Assembly: GCA_035582835.1 (NCBI GenBank) | Contig: JAYKAV010002519.1 | Span: 248,001-312,000 of the forward strand | DNA: 64,000 bases | Source: Phoebastria nigripes | Lineage: Eukaryota > Chordata > Aves > Procellariiformes > Diomedeidae | Direction of reading: 5' to 3' | Shown: piece after piece, positions 11,741 through 23,854 of the stretch | How the letters are laid out: the number at the start of each line of letters is the position of its first letter | Position numbering within the stretch: the first letter of the stretch is position 1 | Program-made: the position numbers and the translations under genes | Notes under the pieces: generated by a model | Databases searched by the model: none | Told to the model about the DNA's origin: nothing | Seen by the model: only the letters and a program-made list of their open reading frames with translations

Positions 11741-14700
11741 AAAATAAAATTAACCCAGATCTTCTTCAGCTACCCAGCTCAAAAGCAGTCAATTCTCTTT
11801 ACCTTGTGCTTTCATATGTTCATAAAGTAATGTCTTTTTTAAAAAAGCTGAGAATTTAATAAAACTTGGAGAAACTATGGGAAAAGAAATTAATGAAGAA
11901 CATGTGTGTATCTTATCTTGTGAATAGAAACCTGTGTCCTTTGGTTGGTGATAAGAAGTCCATTATTTGTACTCAAACTACAGCCCTAGCTGCTCANCCA
12001 GTAAACGCTCAGAAGCGTGATCATCAGGAACTTTTTTTAACTGGTTGAGCTGATTTTCTGGAAAATCTGAATTTCGACAGTCTCCCTGAACATGCACACT
12101 TAAATTTGTTCATCTCTGCCATCCTATANATCTTTATTGTGCCCTGGTGGTGTACATGAAGAGATTAATAATCTNCTCTTTTGATAGACTCTGCCAATTT
12201 TGTTTAATGCTAACATAGTGCTTTTGAAAAAGTTACCAGAAGTGTGCTATTAAAATCAAACTTTAATTGAGGCACCCAGCTTATTCTCATTCTGATCTCA
12301 TCAGTTTTCATTCACATGTGACACGTTGCCAGCTTACAGTTCTTGTAATAAGAACTTATAATAAAAGGTGGCCCAGTGGGAAAAGCCAAGATGAACAGAG
12401 CTTATTGTTTGAAATGAATTCAACATGGGACTGGTGGCTTTTAGCAAGATAAGTAGCTGAGACTGCTCAATGACAGCAATCTCTTATTTATTTACAGTAA
12501 AATCCTATTTATCTGAAGGTCTCTGTGCACAGCTTAAATTCACAGTTAACCAGAAGGACTTGTCACACAGACCTGATCATCAAGATTGCTCTGTATATTT
12601 CAAAGTATGACAGTTAAAGAATTCATCTTTCCTGCACAACTGGTAAAGAAGAGGACACGAACTCTCACAAAGCTCAACCTGGTAGGTCCCAGAAGCTGCT
12701 CCTGCCCAAGGCTAGAGTCAGTAGCCAATATAGTCAATTTTCAAACAGTGAAGTGCGCAGATAAATCCTGGCATAGGCATGCCAACTAATACATAACAAA
12801 CTTAGAAAGACTAAATAAAAGGATACTTCATTCAAATGAGATTGCAAGGAAAACCTTGTACATAGAACATAAATATCCATGCTTCACTACAACATATCAA
12901 GCTCTATTAAGACAGTGCCCTGTAAATCCTTCTGCTGCTTTATTTTCCCTCCAGGTAGCCACCTGTTGTACGTGTCTCAGCCTACATTTTCCCCCCTGTT
13001 GTGACATTTCTGCCTTTGTCTCTGNGATTCATGCCAACATTGCTACCATTTGGGCATTTAAATGCAGTGCTACAATTAAGATTGTGTCTTTAACATTTAT
13101 GTTAAAATATAGTGTTCAAGATTTTCTCTGTTTCTCTAAAGCATCTATATACCTTTCAGTACTGACAAATAGCTATGACTCAGGTATCAATTCATATACC
13201 CCTGAATGTAAAACAAGCATTAGACTGTCCTGTTAATGTCTAGGGCTGACTTCAAGNCAATAAAGTGAAAACAACGGTTTTTATAAATCAAAATCTGGGT
13301 GGAAGAGTTGTCTTCACAAATATGGTTTTGTCAGCTGCCAGGACTAAGGAAGATTGTGGCTGTGGCAAACATTCTGTGAGGTGCTGTATATACCTGCTTT
13401 GCACCTTCGGTGGAGTGATCCTTGCAGAGATGTCTGTAGTAGGTTGATGCTTTCAGTGATCTTGCCTGTCACAATGGAGGGTCTGAAAATACCACCTTCC
13501 ACGGAAACGAACTAAAGGTGATCTGAGACAAGCCATGACTGCAGCAGTCTTTTGGCTTGAGACTAGTTATCTGTGTCTACCAGAATTGTTTTTATCTTGT
13601 ATGAACACAGTATTCCTTATTCTTTTAAATCCTACAAGAAATCATGCAGCCTTAAACTCTCTTCTCTCCTGTACTATTTCACTGTTCCTGTCTGTGATGA
13701 GTTTACTACAGCTAAATCTTCAAGCTACAAGAACATCACAATCTGAGATAGTGATTTTTCTGTGAACAACAACCAGATTAACAGAACGTATTGTTCAATG
13801 CAGTATTGAAAGCATGCCATTCTTAATTTCTTGAAAGAACTGAGAATCACTGAAAAAAGTTAGAAACTATTCTGAATAAACTAATTAACAATGGCCAAGT
13901 CAGATCCTGGCCTTGTACAACTTCTGCAAACAATGTGGTACAAACTTCTGCGAAGTATGAAATGCCTTTTAAAGCACAACTTTAGCAGTTTCACGGTTTC
14001 TTCCCTCAAGACTTCTGTAAAGAAATCTGGCTTACGAGGAAAGAATAGCATGTGTATTAAGAAGAGAAAAAATAGTCTTCAAAATCCACCTCTAAAATAG
14101 AGGTCAAAATCTCCATCACACTTGCTGTCATGATTTAACAATATGAATAGAGATTTCAGTCTTGATATGTGCTAAAACCAGCAGGCTTCTCATTCTTCCT
14201 CATTCTCAGGGCTATGTGGATGGAGGACTCCTCAATGCCAGTCAAGTAGCACTGAGGGATCCAGAGCCTTCAGGATCAAGTCCACTTACAGTGTCGGGAT
14301 GTAAGGTATTTCTCTTACACCATTGTGACGTTGGGCCAGTACACAGCATCAACAGACAAAGGTTTTTTATCTAGTCTGAATCCTCAATACTTGACATTTT
14401 AGATGTACAGAAAATGGAAACCAAGTCAGGCTACTAAGAGGATAGAACAAACATGTAGGGATAGAAATTAGACACATCAAAACTTAAACNAGAGGAAAAT
14501 GGTAAGAGACATCAGAGATTCTGAAAACTCATTCCAGTATGTTAGTCATAAAAAGAAGAGCAGAGGTGCTGGTCTGTTACTGCATGGTTTGGAAAGATGC
14601 TGCCGTATGATACTGAGATGTCTGATGGTGTTTACCAACCTTTTTGCATCTGCCTTTACTGAAAAATCATCACATGAATGTAGATGATATCAATCAAGCA

Positions 14701-17456
14701 AGTAAAAGGCTATTGGAAAAAGTAAAGAAATAATCTGTTCCCTACATATCGTGCTATGTATGACAGGTAGCAGTGGGCTTTAAATGCACCAGGAAGGATT
14801 CAAGTTAGGAAGCAGAAAAAGCTTTGAAAGACTAGTACGGATAATGAGGGACTGGATTAATTTGCCTGGGGAAATTGTGGAGTCTTCATCTTTGGACCTT
14901 TTTTAGGACAGCTCAGGCAATCATTTGTCAAGAACAGTTTGTGATAGGAATAGCATCTGTCACAATCTGACTCTGCCCTGGGGCAGAAGGAAAGTCTAGA
15001 TGATGCTCTTGAGGCTCCTTCAGTTCTTATTTTTCTAAGACTTTTATAGTTTACTCTTATTCAGAGAGCTAGTAAACAAGATTGTAGCCACTGGCTTTTT
15101 GTTACATGCATACCTGCAATCTCCAGAATCCCTGATTGCCTTTGGGAAGAATTATATGGCTATTGTAGCTACGTCAATAATTTTTATATCATCTATGGGA
15201 CAAGTTAGCATTTGTAAACAAACATATTGTCAGACAAATTGAAATCAGTCTTTCCTTTGACTTCAAGAGGAGCTCAATTGCATCATGTATATTCAGGCAA
15301 CTAAGTTGGCAGCTGGTCTCCCAAGGCTCCCTTTGTAGTCAGCATATAGACAGGCACTTTCAGGGAGCAACTGAGAGCATGAGACTAATTTATGTGCTCT
15401 GAAGACTAGCCAAATAACTGAGCAGGTTAAGTAAATTAAATTGGAAACCAGTAGTTGGACAGTGTTAATACTCTCCTTCCATACCTTCATAATGCTTAAA
15501 TTACCGAGCAAGTGGCTCTCATAAATAACTGATATTTAAAGAGAAGATATGAAAATATATTGTGGAAAAAATAGCCAGAAATTAATCACATTCACAGAGT
15601 TTATAGATTTTGCTGCAATCTCTCCTCCCATTTCTGTGCAATAAATAATATCAGGACAAACTAATTGTTTTCCCTAACAACTCAGTGTGAAAAATCTCTA
15701 AAATAGGCTGGCTATGTAAATATCTAGTCAAGAGTAAAAGAAAGCAAACCTACTCTATTTTGCCTCCCACTCAGACTGGTAGTAAAAATAAGATAGCGTT
15801 AAATAAATATGTTTTAGGACTTTTTAGAAGTGTTTTATAGGAAGAATAAACACACTCAGCATAATTTCTTTCAAGGCCTTTTGAGATATAGATTCCCACT
15901 TTTAAGATACAGAGTTAGAAAAAAATTAAAGAACACAGAATAAGGTTTATCTAGCCTTCAGCTTTCTGGTATGCATCAATTAAAATTATCCTAGGATCAA
16001 GAGTTCTCCTGTTCCTATCCATAAGGTTCAATATTCTTTTCTTATCTAACAAGGTCTAACTGAGTAACTCCTTGATACTGAGGGAATATTGGTGAGTGAC
16101 AAAATAACATTTTCTTCTTACTATCCACTAAAACAATTGCTCAGAATACTATCAGGTAGCATTCTGCACGTGGAGGAATTGTGTAAAGAGTAAGGATCAG
16201 GTTGTGACTGAACAGCACAAGAAAGAACCCAGGACTGCCTTGTTTGTTTGGTTGTTTGTTTTTCGCAGGATAAATGTATCATCATTTGATCAAATTTTAA
16301 AATGGTTATTTATATTCCATCTCACTATTTCAACTGGATATCACATTTCATGGAAACATTTATTCAGCACAGCCTCACTAAACCACTGGGTAACCAGTCC
16401 CCCACTGAACAGTGAAAATTGACAGAGTTTAACAGAAAAAGAAAATGTTTGCTATGTACAAATAATGGGAAAGCCCACACAACTCTCAGGGGCTACAGCT
16501 GGAACTGTGATATTTAGAACTATTAAGTACAGCCATGAGACAGTTTTGACCCATTCAATTAAAAGGATATGTGCCATATTAATATTGTCATTACTGTGTA
16601 AATTATTCTAAACATCCATATTTATTCTTTCATAAATACTCCTTTAAATATACAATTCATATGGATGTAAAAAGATTTTAGCTTGCAGTATGAAATGCAG
16701 TAATAAAATTGCAATATTGTTTTTTTGCCAACCAGACTGTGAAGTCTTTGTCACAGTGGCAAAAATATCTTCGATGGGACTTCCCTTCGGGGTCTCCCTT
16801 GTGCTGAGGGGGCTCAGAGTCACTGCCACAGGCACCAGAATACAAAGTGCTGCGTATTGAGGGTTTTATTCCACCCTGCTGCTGCTGCAAGGGAAGGACT
16901 GCTTCTCCCCAAGATCTCTCAGAAAAGGGTATCACTTCTGGACTGCTGACAGGAATGTTTAACACTGCCCATGCTAGTGCCCTGCAGAGTTATGGAGGTT
17001 AACAACTTCCAAAGCTTAGATAATGCTGGAGGAATTGGTGCTGAATAAATAATTCATGGCTACATTTTATGACTTAAAAAAAAAAAAAAACAAACTTGTG
17101 TAGCCTGACTCAGTTTCAAGCTACTCTTAAAGTATTTGATTTTATCATAAACGTCATTTTTGCCCATTTATTTCTTTTGGCAGCAGGGCCTCTTCCAGAG
17201 GCTTGATGGCAGTATAATGGAAAGTTAATAAACAGATCAGTACATTGTTTTCATTCTTTCCAGATGTTTCCTTCATTATGCCAGACACATTACTTCCTAA
17301 GCAGAAAGCNGCAAAGAGTGCAAATTTTAGTATCTCTTACAAGACAAGATGTGCAGTTCAGAAAACAATGTGCATCCTTGTTTGGCTGGAAGAAAATAGT
17401 TTCCATAATGTTTATTCTGGCTAGAATAGGATATACAACAATAGACACACTTAACC
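11741..17456. other. Unique AT-rich sequence, no gene seen
   Basis: The 126-codon frame from 12856 plus includes an ambiguous base and shows no domain or codon bias. A more GC-rich pocket at 16740-16960 carries a 95-codon minus-strand frame (from 16965) with a QQQQ run, but I recognise no domain or exon boundary in it. No repeat family was identified. Confidence 0.6.
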
Positions 17457-17475
17457 AAAAAAAAAAAAAAAAAAA
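17457..17475 (+). repeat. Homopolymer A tract (19 A)
   Basis: There are nineteen consecutive A bases. No upstream polyadenylation signal in the usual position and no flanking target duplication were found, so I do not read it as the tail of a retroposed gene copy. Confidence 0.9.
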
Positions 17476-17538
17476 GCTATGAAGGGCTTCAAAGAAACCA
17501 GATACAGCAAATCTTATTATATGTGTTTTTTATTGTAG

Positions 17539-17607
17539 ATGGGACAGCTACTATACTGACTACTTCCCAACATCCAAACATCCACGGGTATCCTGCAAAT
17601 GCATTCG
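17539..17607 (+). other. Possible 69-bp symmetric (phase 1-1) exon
   Basis: The acceptor 'gttttttattgtag' ends at 17538 and a donor-like 'ttcg|gttagt' begins at 17608. The segment is 69 bases, a multiple of three. The frame starting with its third base is open throughout (begins GTATILTTSQ, ends YPANAF), which would make a phase 1-1 cassette exon. A second frame is also open. I do not recognise the peptide. The donor lacks the preferred AG before GT, which lowers the odds. Confidence 0.2.
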
Positions 17608-20600
17608 GTTAGTGCTGTTTAGTATTGTATTGCTACCACTAGCTGTTTTAATCACAGCAGGCTAGACAGAAGCAATGTTAATAAGCACTCTGTAAAATCT
17701 CATCGTGTCTGGATTTAGAGTGTGGTTGCTATTTTATAGGGTCTAGATGTGAAACTGTAAACGATGTTCGCTACCGAATGATGGAAAAAAGGATAATACA
17801 GGAACATTCAAACCTTTAGTAATGAATTGAAGAGCCTGGGGCTCATTTGCCACAAAAATTAATAAAAACAAAAGCANGAACAAGCTCTATTTCCTGCCTT
17901 TATGTTATGTTATGTAACCCCTTTTCTGTTTAGAAATTAGGCCATGAGAAGTTACTATATTTTGAAGTAGTTCAGCTGGCATTTGCATATGAATATAGAA
18001 ACACCGGCTATATTAACCTATTAGTACAGATGTTACTTCAAAAGTCCTGTCATTATCTTCTTGTATGGTTGTCATAATTTTTCTTGATGTAAATATGTAG
18101 GATGAGTAAAACCTTTTTAAGAAGATTTTGAAAGAGTTTTTCTCCTTTCAAAGTTTGCTTATCCTGAAATGCCCAGCTTTAAGCCAGGTACCTGTTTTCT
18201 CACATGAAATCTTTAAATAGTCTATGTTTGTCACCTTCCTATTTTATTGAAGCCTGTCTGTGCAGCCCTGGATTTTTGGTTTAACCTCTTAGAGTGAAAC
18301 CTGCAGCCTTATCATTTCAGTTCATTCAGGAATATAGAAGCCATCATTCTACAGAGCTGGCAGCTTTTCTGCTTCAGAGCTCCTGTAATTTAGTTGGGTC
18401 CTCTAATAGGGTTATATTTCATATATGCTGAATACACCCTTTATGCTTGTGTTACTCCTCAGAGAACTTACAGATGAAAATAAAGTCATTTATTGCATAA
18501 GGAATAGTGACTGTATTGGCCATTAACCTCAATAACTTGCATAGACTATAGTGGTGCATATAAAACACTCATAGCAGTGAGATCTGAATCAGTACAAGAC
18601 GTTTATTCAAGCTGAAGTATTGCTTATAGAAGAGCCCACAGATATCTGTACTATTCTATGCTGCCATCTTCTCCAGCCAGGTAATTTGTGTTCTGCTATG
18701 TATAATATTTGAATGTCATGCCTCAGGCAGCTTATTTTCTTACAATGGTTTTGTCTCCTCCTACAAAAACAGTACTGAAAAAAAATGTTATGCAAAATAC
18801 CTGCTGTGCTATAATTAACTTATAAATTAATTTTTGTCCATTAGTATTGTACCTACAACTTTAAATGCAATTACAATAAAATAACTACTGGGATATATGT
18901 TATACTGATTGTATGAAAAACAATTATCTAAAAATTAAACCCACTTAACAATCATTTTGCATGTAAGAACATACTCAACTTTTTATTTTTTAAAACTTTT
19001 GAAAACTGTACTAGATTTTCAAAACAAGAAAAAGGAGAATGCTTCCATGATCAACTTCCAAGCCTTTGACTGAATGCAAATATCAGTTTATCTTTTTCTA
19101 AAATTTTATGTAAATGCATGCAACTCCAAAATGTTTTGGAAAAGTGAATTATCTGCTTAGAGCCCAGTGATACAAACCGTCTGTGCTGCAAGGTATTCTT
19201 CCAAATCTGGCAGAACTGGGCTGATTATAGATAATGCTTTAAAAAAAAGTGCTATGTGAAAATATCATTGTGTAGATTACAAATTCAAACATTCAGAAGT
19301 TAGGAACTGTCAGTTTAAGACAATTAAATTCACACTGTCTTTTTTCTGCACTTGCATGATAACACAGGCAACTTTCCTGGTAATGCACAACTGCTTTCTG
19401 CAGGAACCCTACCTCCTCTGGTGAGTCAGTTTTACGGTATTGTTTGAATGTGGTGATGTACAGGTTTTTCCTCCATTATTGAAAGTATCCTCTCATCTAC
19501 TGTTTGCTTAGCGCTGTCTCAGTCTTGAATTAATTTCCTTGACAATTTTTATGTAATGTTCTGGAAAAAAGATCTTAAACTTCTATTCCAGAAGGGACTT
19601 TGGTCAAGACTTCAGAGTTACCCACTGCTCTTTGTNAATGTCCCAAACCTCTTCAGTCTTGACAAAATTCACATGCTTAGTTCTTAATCCACTTGTAAAT
19701 CAACTCTGTATCTACCAAGATGTTCTTCCACCTGCCTCCTTTCAGGGACTCACTTCAATGAGTTTTCTTAGAAAATAGCTACTGGATGGAGTCTTGCCCA
19801 GAATGTAATGACGGACAAGGTTGGCCATGAAATGGAGATCTCATCCTCTTTAATGGTGTATGGTGTCAGTAATAAAAGTCTCCTAATTCCTAATGAATTC
19901 TGAATTGCTTCGTGCAAAATGAAACAACTCCAGATAGGAAGGTACTCGCCACAGAGGGCAGCTGGTGACTGATTTTGTCTCCCACATTCTTGGTGAAATT
20001 TCTGATTGCTGTATGTGTGCTGGGATGAAGGTACTCCCCTTCCATCNTATTGTTTTTCAGTGGAAACAGTTGTCATTACTCAGCTTTGAAGGTACCAGCT
20101 GTACATGGTTGATAAGGAGAGGGTTCAAGCCTGGACTGAATGGAGGTCTTTGGATTAGGGTTGTCAGGACCTCCATCAGCTTCCTGCCCCAGATGGCTCC
20201 TCTCCCAAAGTTGCCCAAACCTGGGCCTCATTTTAAAGTACCTTGCTTCACCCATATTTGGCTGGGTTTGCGGTTGAGATTGTGGGTGTTCAGAGAGGTT
20301 ACAGGCTCAAAGGAAAATCACTGATCAGCAAGAAATGTTTGGTTAAGTGCTGCCAGCATATGACTACGAATCTTACTTGCCAGATGGTGCTTTTCAAATG
20401 ATGGCTGGCAAACAGACTTCTTAGGGAGCCCAAAGGCTGCTGGTTATGCAGTCAGAGAAGGGAGGTGGCTACTCCACCATAAGTTAACAATAAGCTTTTG
20501 TTGAAAGCAGTTCTCAGCAACTGATTAAATGCTAATTATCATTCTTTTGTACGGCCACATGTTCACTCTTTGGACCCAATTTCCAGCTACCTACAGACTG

Positions 20601-21663
20601 TGTTCCCTAGAGAAACAGGGTGTTTGACCGGTCAACAGGGAAATTGCTGGTCATTTCACAACTTGCAAAATGGCAGGCAAGTACGATTGAAGCTGAGAAC
20701 AGGGTGCTAGAAAAGGTAGGTGGGAAATGTCACTCATACATAAGAAGCAGCGCAGCAAGGAAAATTTATTACAAATCCCTTCGTGAGAGATAATGAGTCT
20801 TAGGATAGCCTGTTCTAAGGATGGAAAGACAGGGATATAAAGCTTGTTCTTGAGGCTTGCAGGATCCAGATCCTGGGAAAAAAGGAGTTTGAAAGCCAAG
20901 GCCCAACCCAGCATTGCAGAAGTTTAAACATAGGTTGGATTGGGGTGTGTGCCTTAAATCCTGAACTGGGCACAGCATACAGTGGGAGGTCCTCATAGAA
21001 GTACCTCACCCACCTCCAAGAGTGGTGATGTGTCTCAGTGGCACTTCACAGCTTTATAGGTAAGACAGCAGGTTTAGTAGGCTTTTTGTCAATTTTGTTA
21101 GTCTGTTAGTTTTTCCCCATTTTCAGTTTTATGTCAGAGCCCCACAACATCCAACTCCTTTTGGATTTAGATCTCAAAATGTGGACAGACTCAACTGGAA
21201 TTCTCTGATGAAACTGGTTTTCATGGAAAAAAAAAAAGCTGAATTATAGAAACTTTAATTTTTCAGAGAAATGCGTTAGTTTCTTCTGATGAAACACCAC
21301 AGAAGACAGCTTTCTGATAGAAACCTGCTGATTGCTTGCCTGCTTTGGGCATCAGAGTCTCCACCTGTGGCTCTGATGTAACCCCATCCCACCAGAGCTC
21401 TGGTCAGAGCTGCGTCAGATCACAGAGCGCACGCGCTTTGCCACAGAGACTGGCAATCAGCTTTGAATGGGTGGAAAGGAGTTTTGGAGTTTGGAGCTGA
21501 GGGAACAGAGTTCAAAACCTACTATCTAAATGGAAGAAGCTGTGCAAACATGCAGATGTGTCACACAGTGTGTGAACATTTGAAACCCAGTGTGCAGCTC
21601 TAAGAACTGAAATACTCTTTGACCCTCTTTAAAAGCCTACATCTGGACTCTTCTCTCTTGTAG
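17608..21663. other. Unique sequence, no gene seen
   Basis: It is AT-rich to about 19.7 kb, then somewhat richer in GC from 19.8 to 21.5 kb. That second part holds overlapping frames of up to 119 codons (from 19965 plus) without recognised domains. Some of this GC-richer block may be an old, unrecognised retroelement, but I could not match it to one. Confidence 0.55.
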
Positions 21664-21935
21664 GCTTCCTACCATGGAGCAGAGCACTTCCGAGCTTCAG
21701 GTCCCCATCCCAAGTCATCCAGTTCCCAGCTTGCAAGCACTGGCTGTCCAACAGCCTGTATGGGCTCCCATAAAAGAAACAACTGGACCACAGGCTGTCA
21801 GTCTCAGGATCCCAGGATCCAGTATATTTTGGAGACTTTCTGTGAAGCACATTGGCTATTGCTAAACAAAGCATTTTTGTTTCTTTTTACGCTTTTCTTT
21901 CCTACAAGAAAAATAAAAAGTGTGGTTTGTTTGGA
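21664..21935 (+). other. Possible terminal exon (acceptor, short ORF, poly(A) signal)
   Basis: A pyrimidine tract ends in 'ttctctcttgtag' at 21663. Ten bases on, a 63-codon frame starts at 21674 in good Kozak context (taccATGG) and ends at 21865. An AATAAA follows at 21912-21917, with a GT-rich stretch (TGTGGTTTGTTTGG) directly after. The order acceptor, ORF, stop, AATAAA, GT-rich element is that of a 3' terminal exon. The predicted peptide is rich in Pro, Ser and Gln with no known motif, so a long non-coding RNA or chance are both realistic alternatives. Confidence 0.22.
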
Positions 21936-23305
21936 ATTATAACTATTTTTTCCCCTCCTCAGAATAGCCAATTTTTCCATGAAGTGGATATTTGAACCTG
22001 GTTTGGATATTTGTGGGGAAGAAGTGGATATTTGGCCCTGTTTGTTTGTTTCCCTTTATATGTAATACATTTTTCTTTACAACATATCTCTAAGGAGGGA
22101 GAAGGTGATACTGTTCAGCTCATTTTATGAATTGGAAACTGGAATAAAGGGAATAGAGGAAAAATTGTAGACTATGTTTAAGAGTAAATTTGAATACTTT
22201 TAATATAAGCAGAGGTCTTATTGACCTGATTTGCAAAGCTTGACCTAAAATCTTCTGAGCATCAAACATCAGATTTGGGTAGCCAGAAACCAAGGAATAA
22301 GTAGTGAGAATTTCAGTTAACGTGACTTACTCATTTCTTTGAAAGGCAGAAGTACAACCCAATTTTTACAAAGCAGCAGTGAATCACTATAACCATGAAA
22401 CCATTTTAGCCCAATTTTCTAAGAAACGTTTGTGCCCCTGTCTGTGCACGCGCATTTNCATCTGTCCATTCATTGAACTTATTGATCAATTTAAACTAAA
22501 ACTTGACAGGAAAGTAGAGATTTCAGAAATAACCAAGGTAGTTATTAACCTACAGTTACAGTTAATAGTTAACTACAAGTTTTCAAAAAACAGGATGCTA
22601 GGAAAGGGTACTGGACCTTATGAAGGAAGAGGGAAAAATAAAACATGAGCTTATTTGTTTTTCAATTTCAGAGTATCTGCATGGCAGAGCAATTTCAAAC
22701 CAGAAGACATGACACAAATGCACTAGAACGTGTTAGCATTAATAGTGTTGTTTCTGTTTGTGTGACACTGTCTGTTAAACCACCTGTCTCACAAATTTTG
22801 CAGCAGAAGAGATAGAGGTCCCATGAAAGCCTCTTGCAGTGTGTGACCTGATTTATTACCAGTTCNGTCTGCACTATGAACTGAATGAGGCCTGGGCTAT
22901 GGAGGGAAAAAAAGAAAAAAGTGCTGTGCTTACGTATGAAAAATATGGGTAATGAAAATGCACACATCAATGGGTTCTGTCAGTAATTTGTCTTGGTTAC
23001 TGCATCTCTCCAAGTGTGTCTGTGTGTGCGTGTGTGCATGTGTATGCATGCGTATGCTTTTTTCCAGAGAAAGCACAGTAACAGGCAGGGACGACACTTA
23101 CCTTAGGGATAATGGAGCACCTCCCCAAGAGAACCTCATAACACCACTAAAATCTCAGTCTCATTTTACTCCTGCCTTAAATGCAAAGCACACATATGCC
23201 AGCACCAAGCCTAATACCGCAGCACACTGCAGGAAGTACACCCTGCCTGTGCTGCAGTCCTTGGTGGAGATCCTCATCAGCTAAAGGGCATTATGGCTTC
23301 CCCTA
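21936..23305. other. Unique sequence, no gene seen
   Basis: It contains frames of up to about 110 codons, none with recognised content. A GT-rich simple tract at 23014-23058 is listed separately. A stretch at about 22117-22146 ('cattttatgaattggaaact') faintly resembles a MIR tail but is too short to call. Confidence 0.6.
23014..23058 (+). repeat. Imperfect (GT)n / GCATGT low-complexity tract
   Basis: An alternating purine-pyrimidine stretch made of GTGTGT, GTGCGTGTGTGC and TATGCATGCGTATGC. It is a decayed dinucleotide microsatellite. Such tracts can adopt Z-form DNA, but nothing here shows a function. Confidence 0.85.
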
Positions 23306-23854
23306 TGTCATGGTTTAACCTGGCAGGCAGCTAAACACCACACAGCCGTTCACTCACTCCCCCACAGTGGGATGGGGGAGAGAAGTGGAAAAAAGGTAGA
23401 ACTCGTGTGTTGAGATAAAGACTAATAGGACAGAAAAGGAAGGGAAAATAATAACAATAATAAAAGAATATACAAAACAAGTGATGCAAAATACAATTGC
23501 TCACCACCCGCTGACCGATGCCCAGCCAGTTCCTGAGCAGCGGCTGCGCCCCGCCCCGGCCAACTCCCCCCAGTTTTTTTGTTCAGCATGACGTCATATG
23601 GCATGGAATATCNCTTTGGCCAGTTTGGGTCAGCTGTCCTGTTTGTGTCCCCTCCCAGCTTCTTGTGCACTTCCAGCCTCCTCTCTGGCAGGGCAGTATG
23701 AGAAGCTGAAAAGTCCTTGACCTAGTGTAAGCACTGCTCAGCAACAAGTAAAACATCAGTGTGTTATCAACATTATTCTCATTTAAATCCAAAACACAGT
23801 AGTATACCAGCTACTAGGAAGAAAATTACCTCTATCCCAGCCAAAACCAGGACA
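23306..23854 (-). mobile_element. Solo ERVL-like LTR, copy 1
   Basis: On the minus strand the element begins TGTCCTGGTTTTGGCTGGG and ends GGTTAAACCATGACA, giving the TG...CA termini of a retroviral LTR. It is 549 bases long. The flanks are CCCTA (23301-23305) and CACTA (23855-23859), a likely 5-bp target duplication with one mismatch. It closely resembles the abundant ERVL-like LTR of neognath birds (recalled, not aligned). A perfect CRE-like palindrome TGACGTCA lies at 23589-23596, about where the U3 promoter should be. The downstream TATA-box position reads as an A-run (minus strand GAACAAAAAAAC), suggesting a damaged core promoter. No gag, pol or env sequence flanks it, so it is a recombined solo LTR. 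Confidence 0.88.

Noticed and set aside
12856..13236. 126-codon plus-strand frame
   Set aside because: Contains an ambiguous codon, has no domain, and lacks splice or promoter context.
16678..16965. GC-richer pocket with a 95-codon minus-strand frame
   Set aside because: The QQQQ run comes from a short CTG repeat; no recognisable exon boundaries or domain.
17264..17482. Possible retroposed gene copy ending in the 19-A tract
   Set aside because: No poly(A) signal close upstream, no target duplication, and no gene-like sequence before the tract.
22117..22146. MIR-like phrase 'cattttatgaattggaaact'
   Set aside because: Too short and imperfect, with no continuation on either side.
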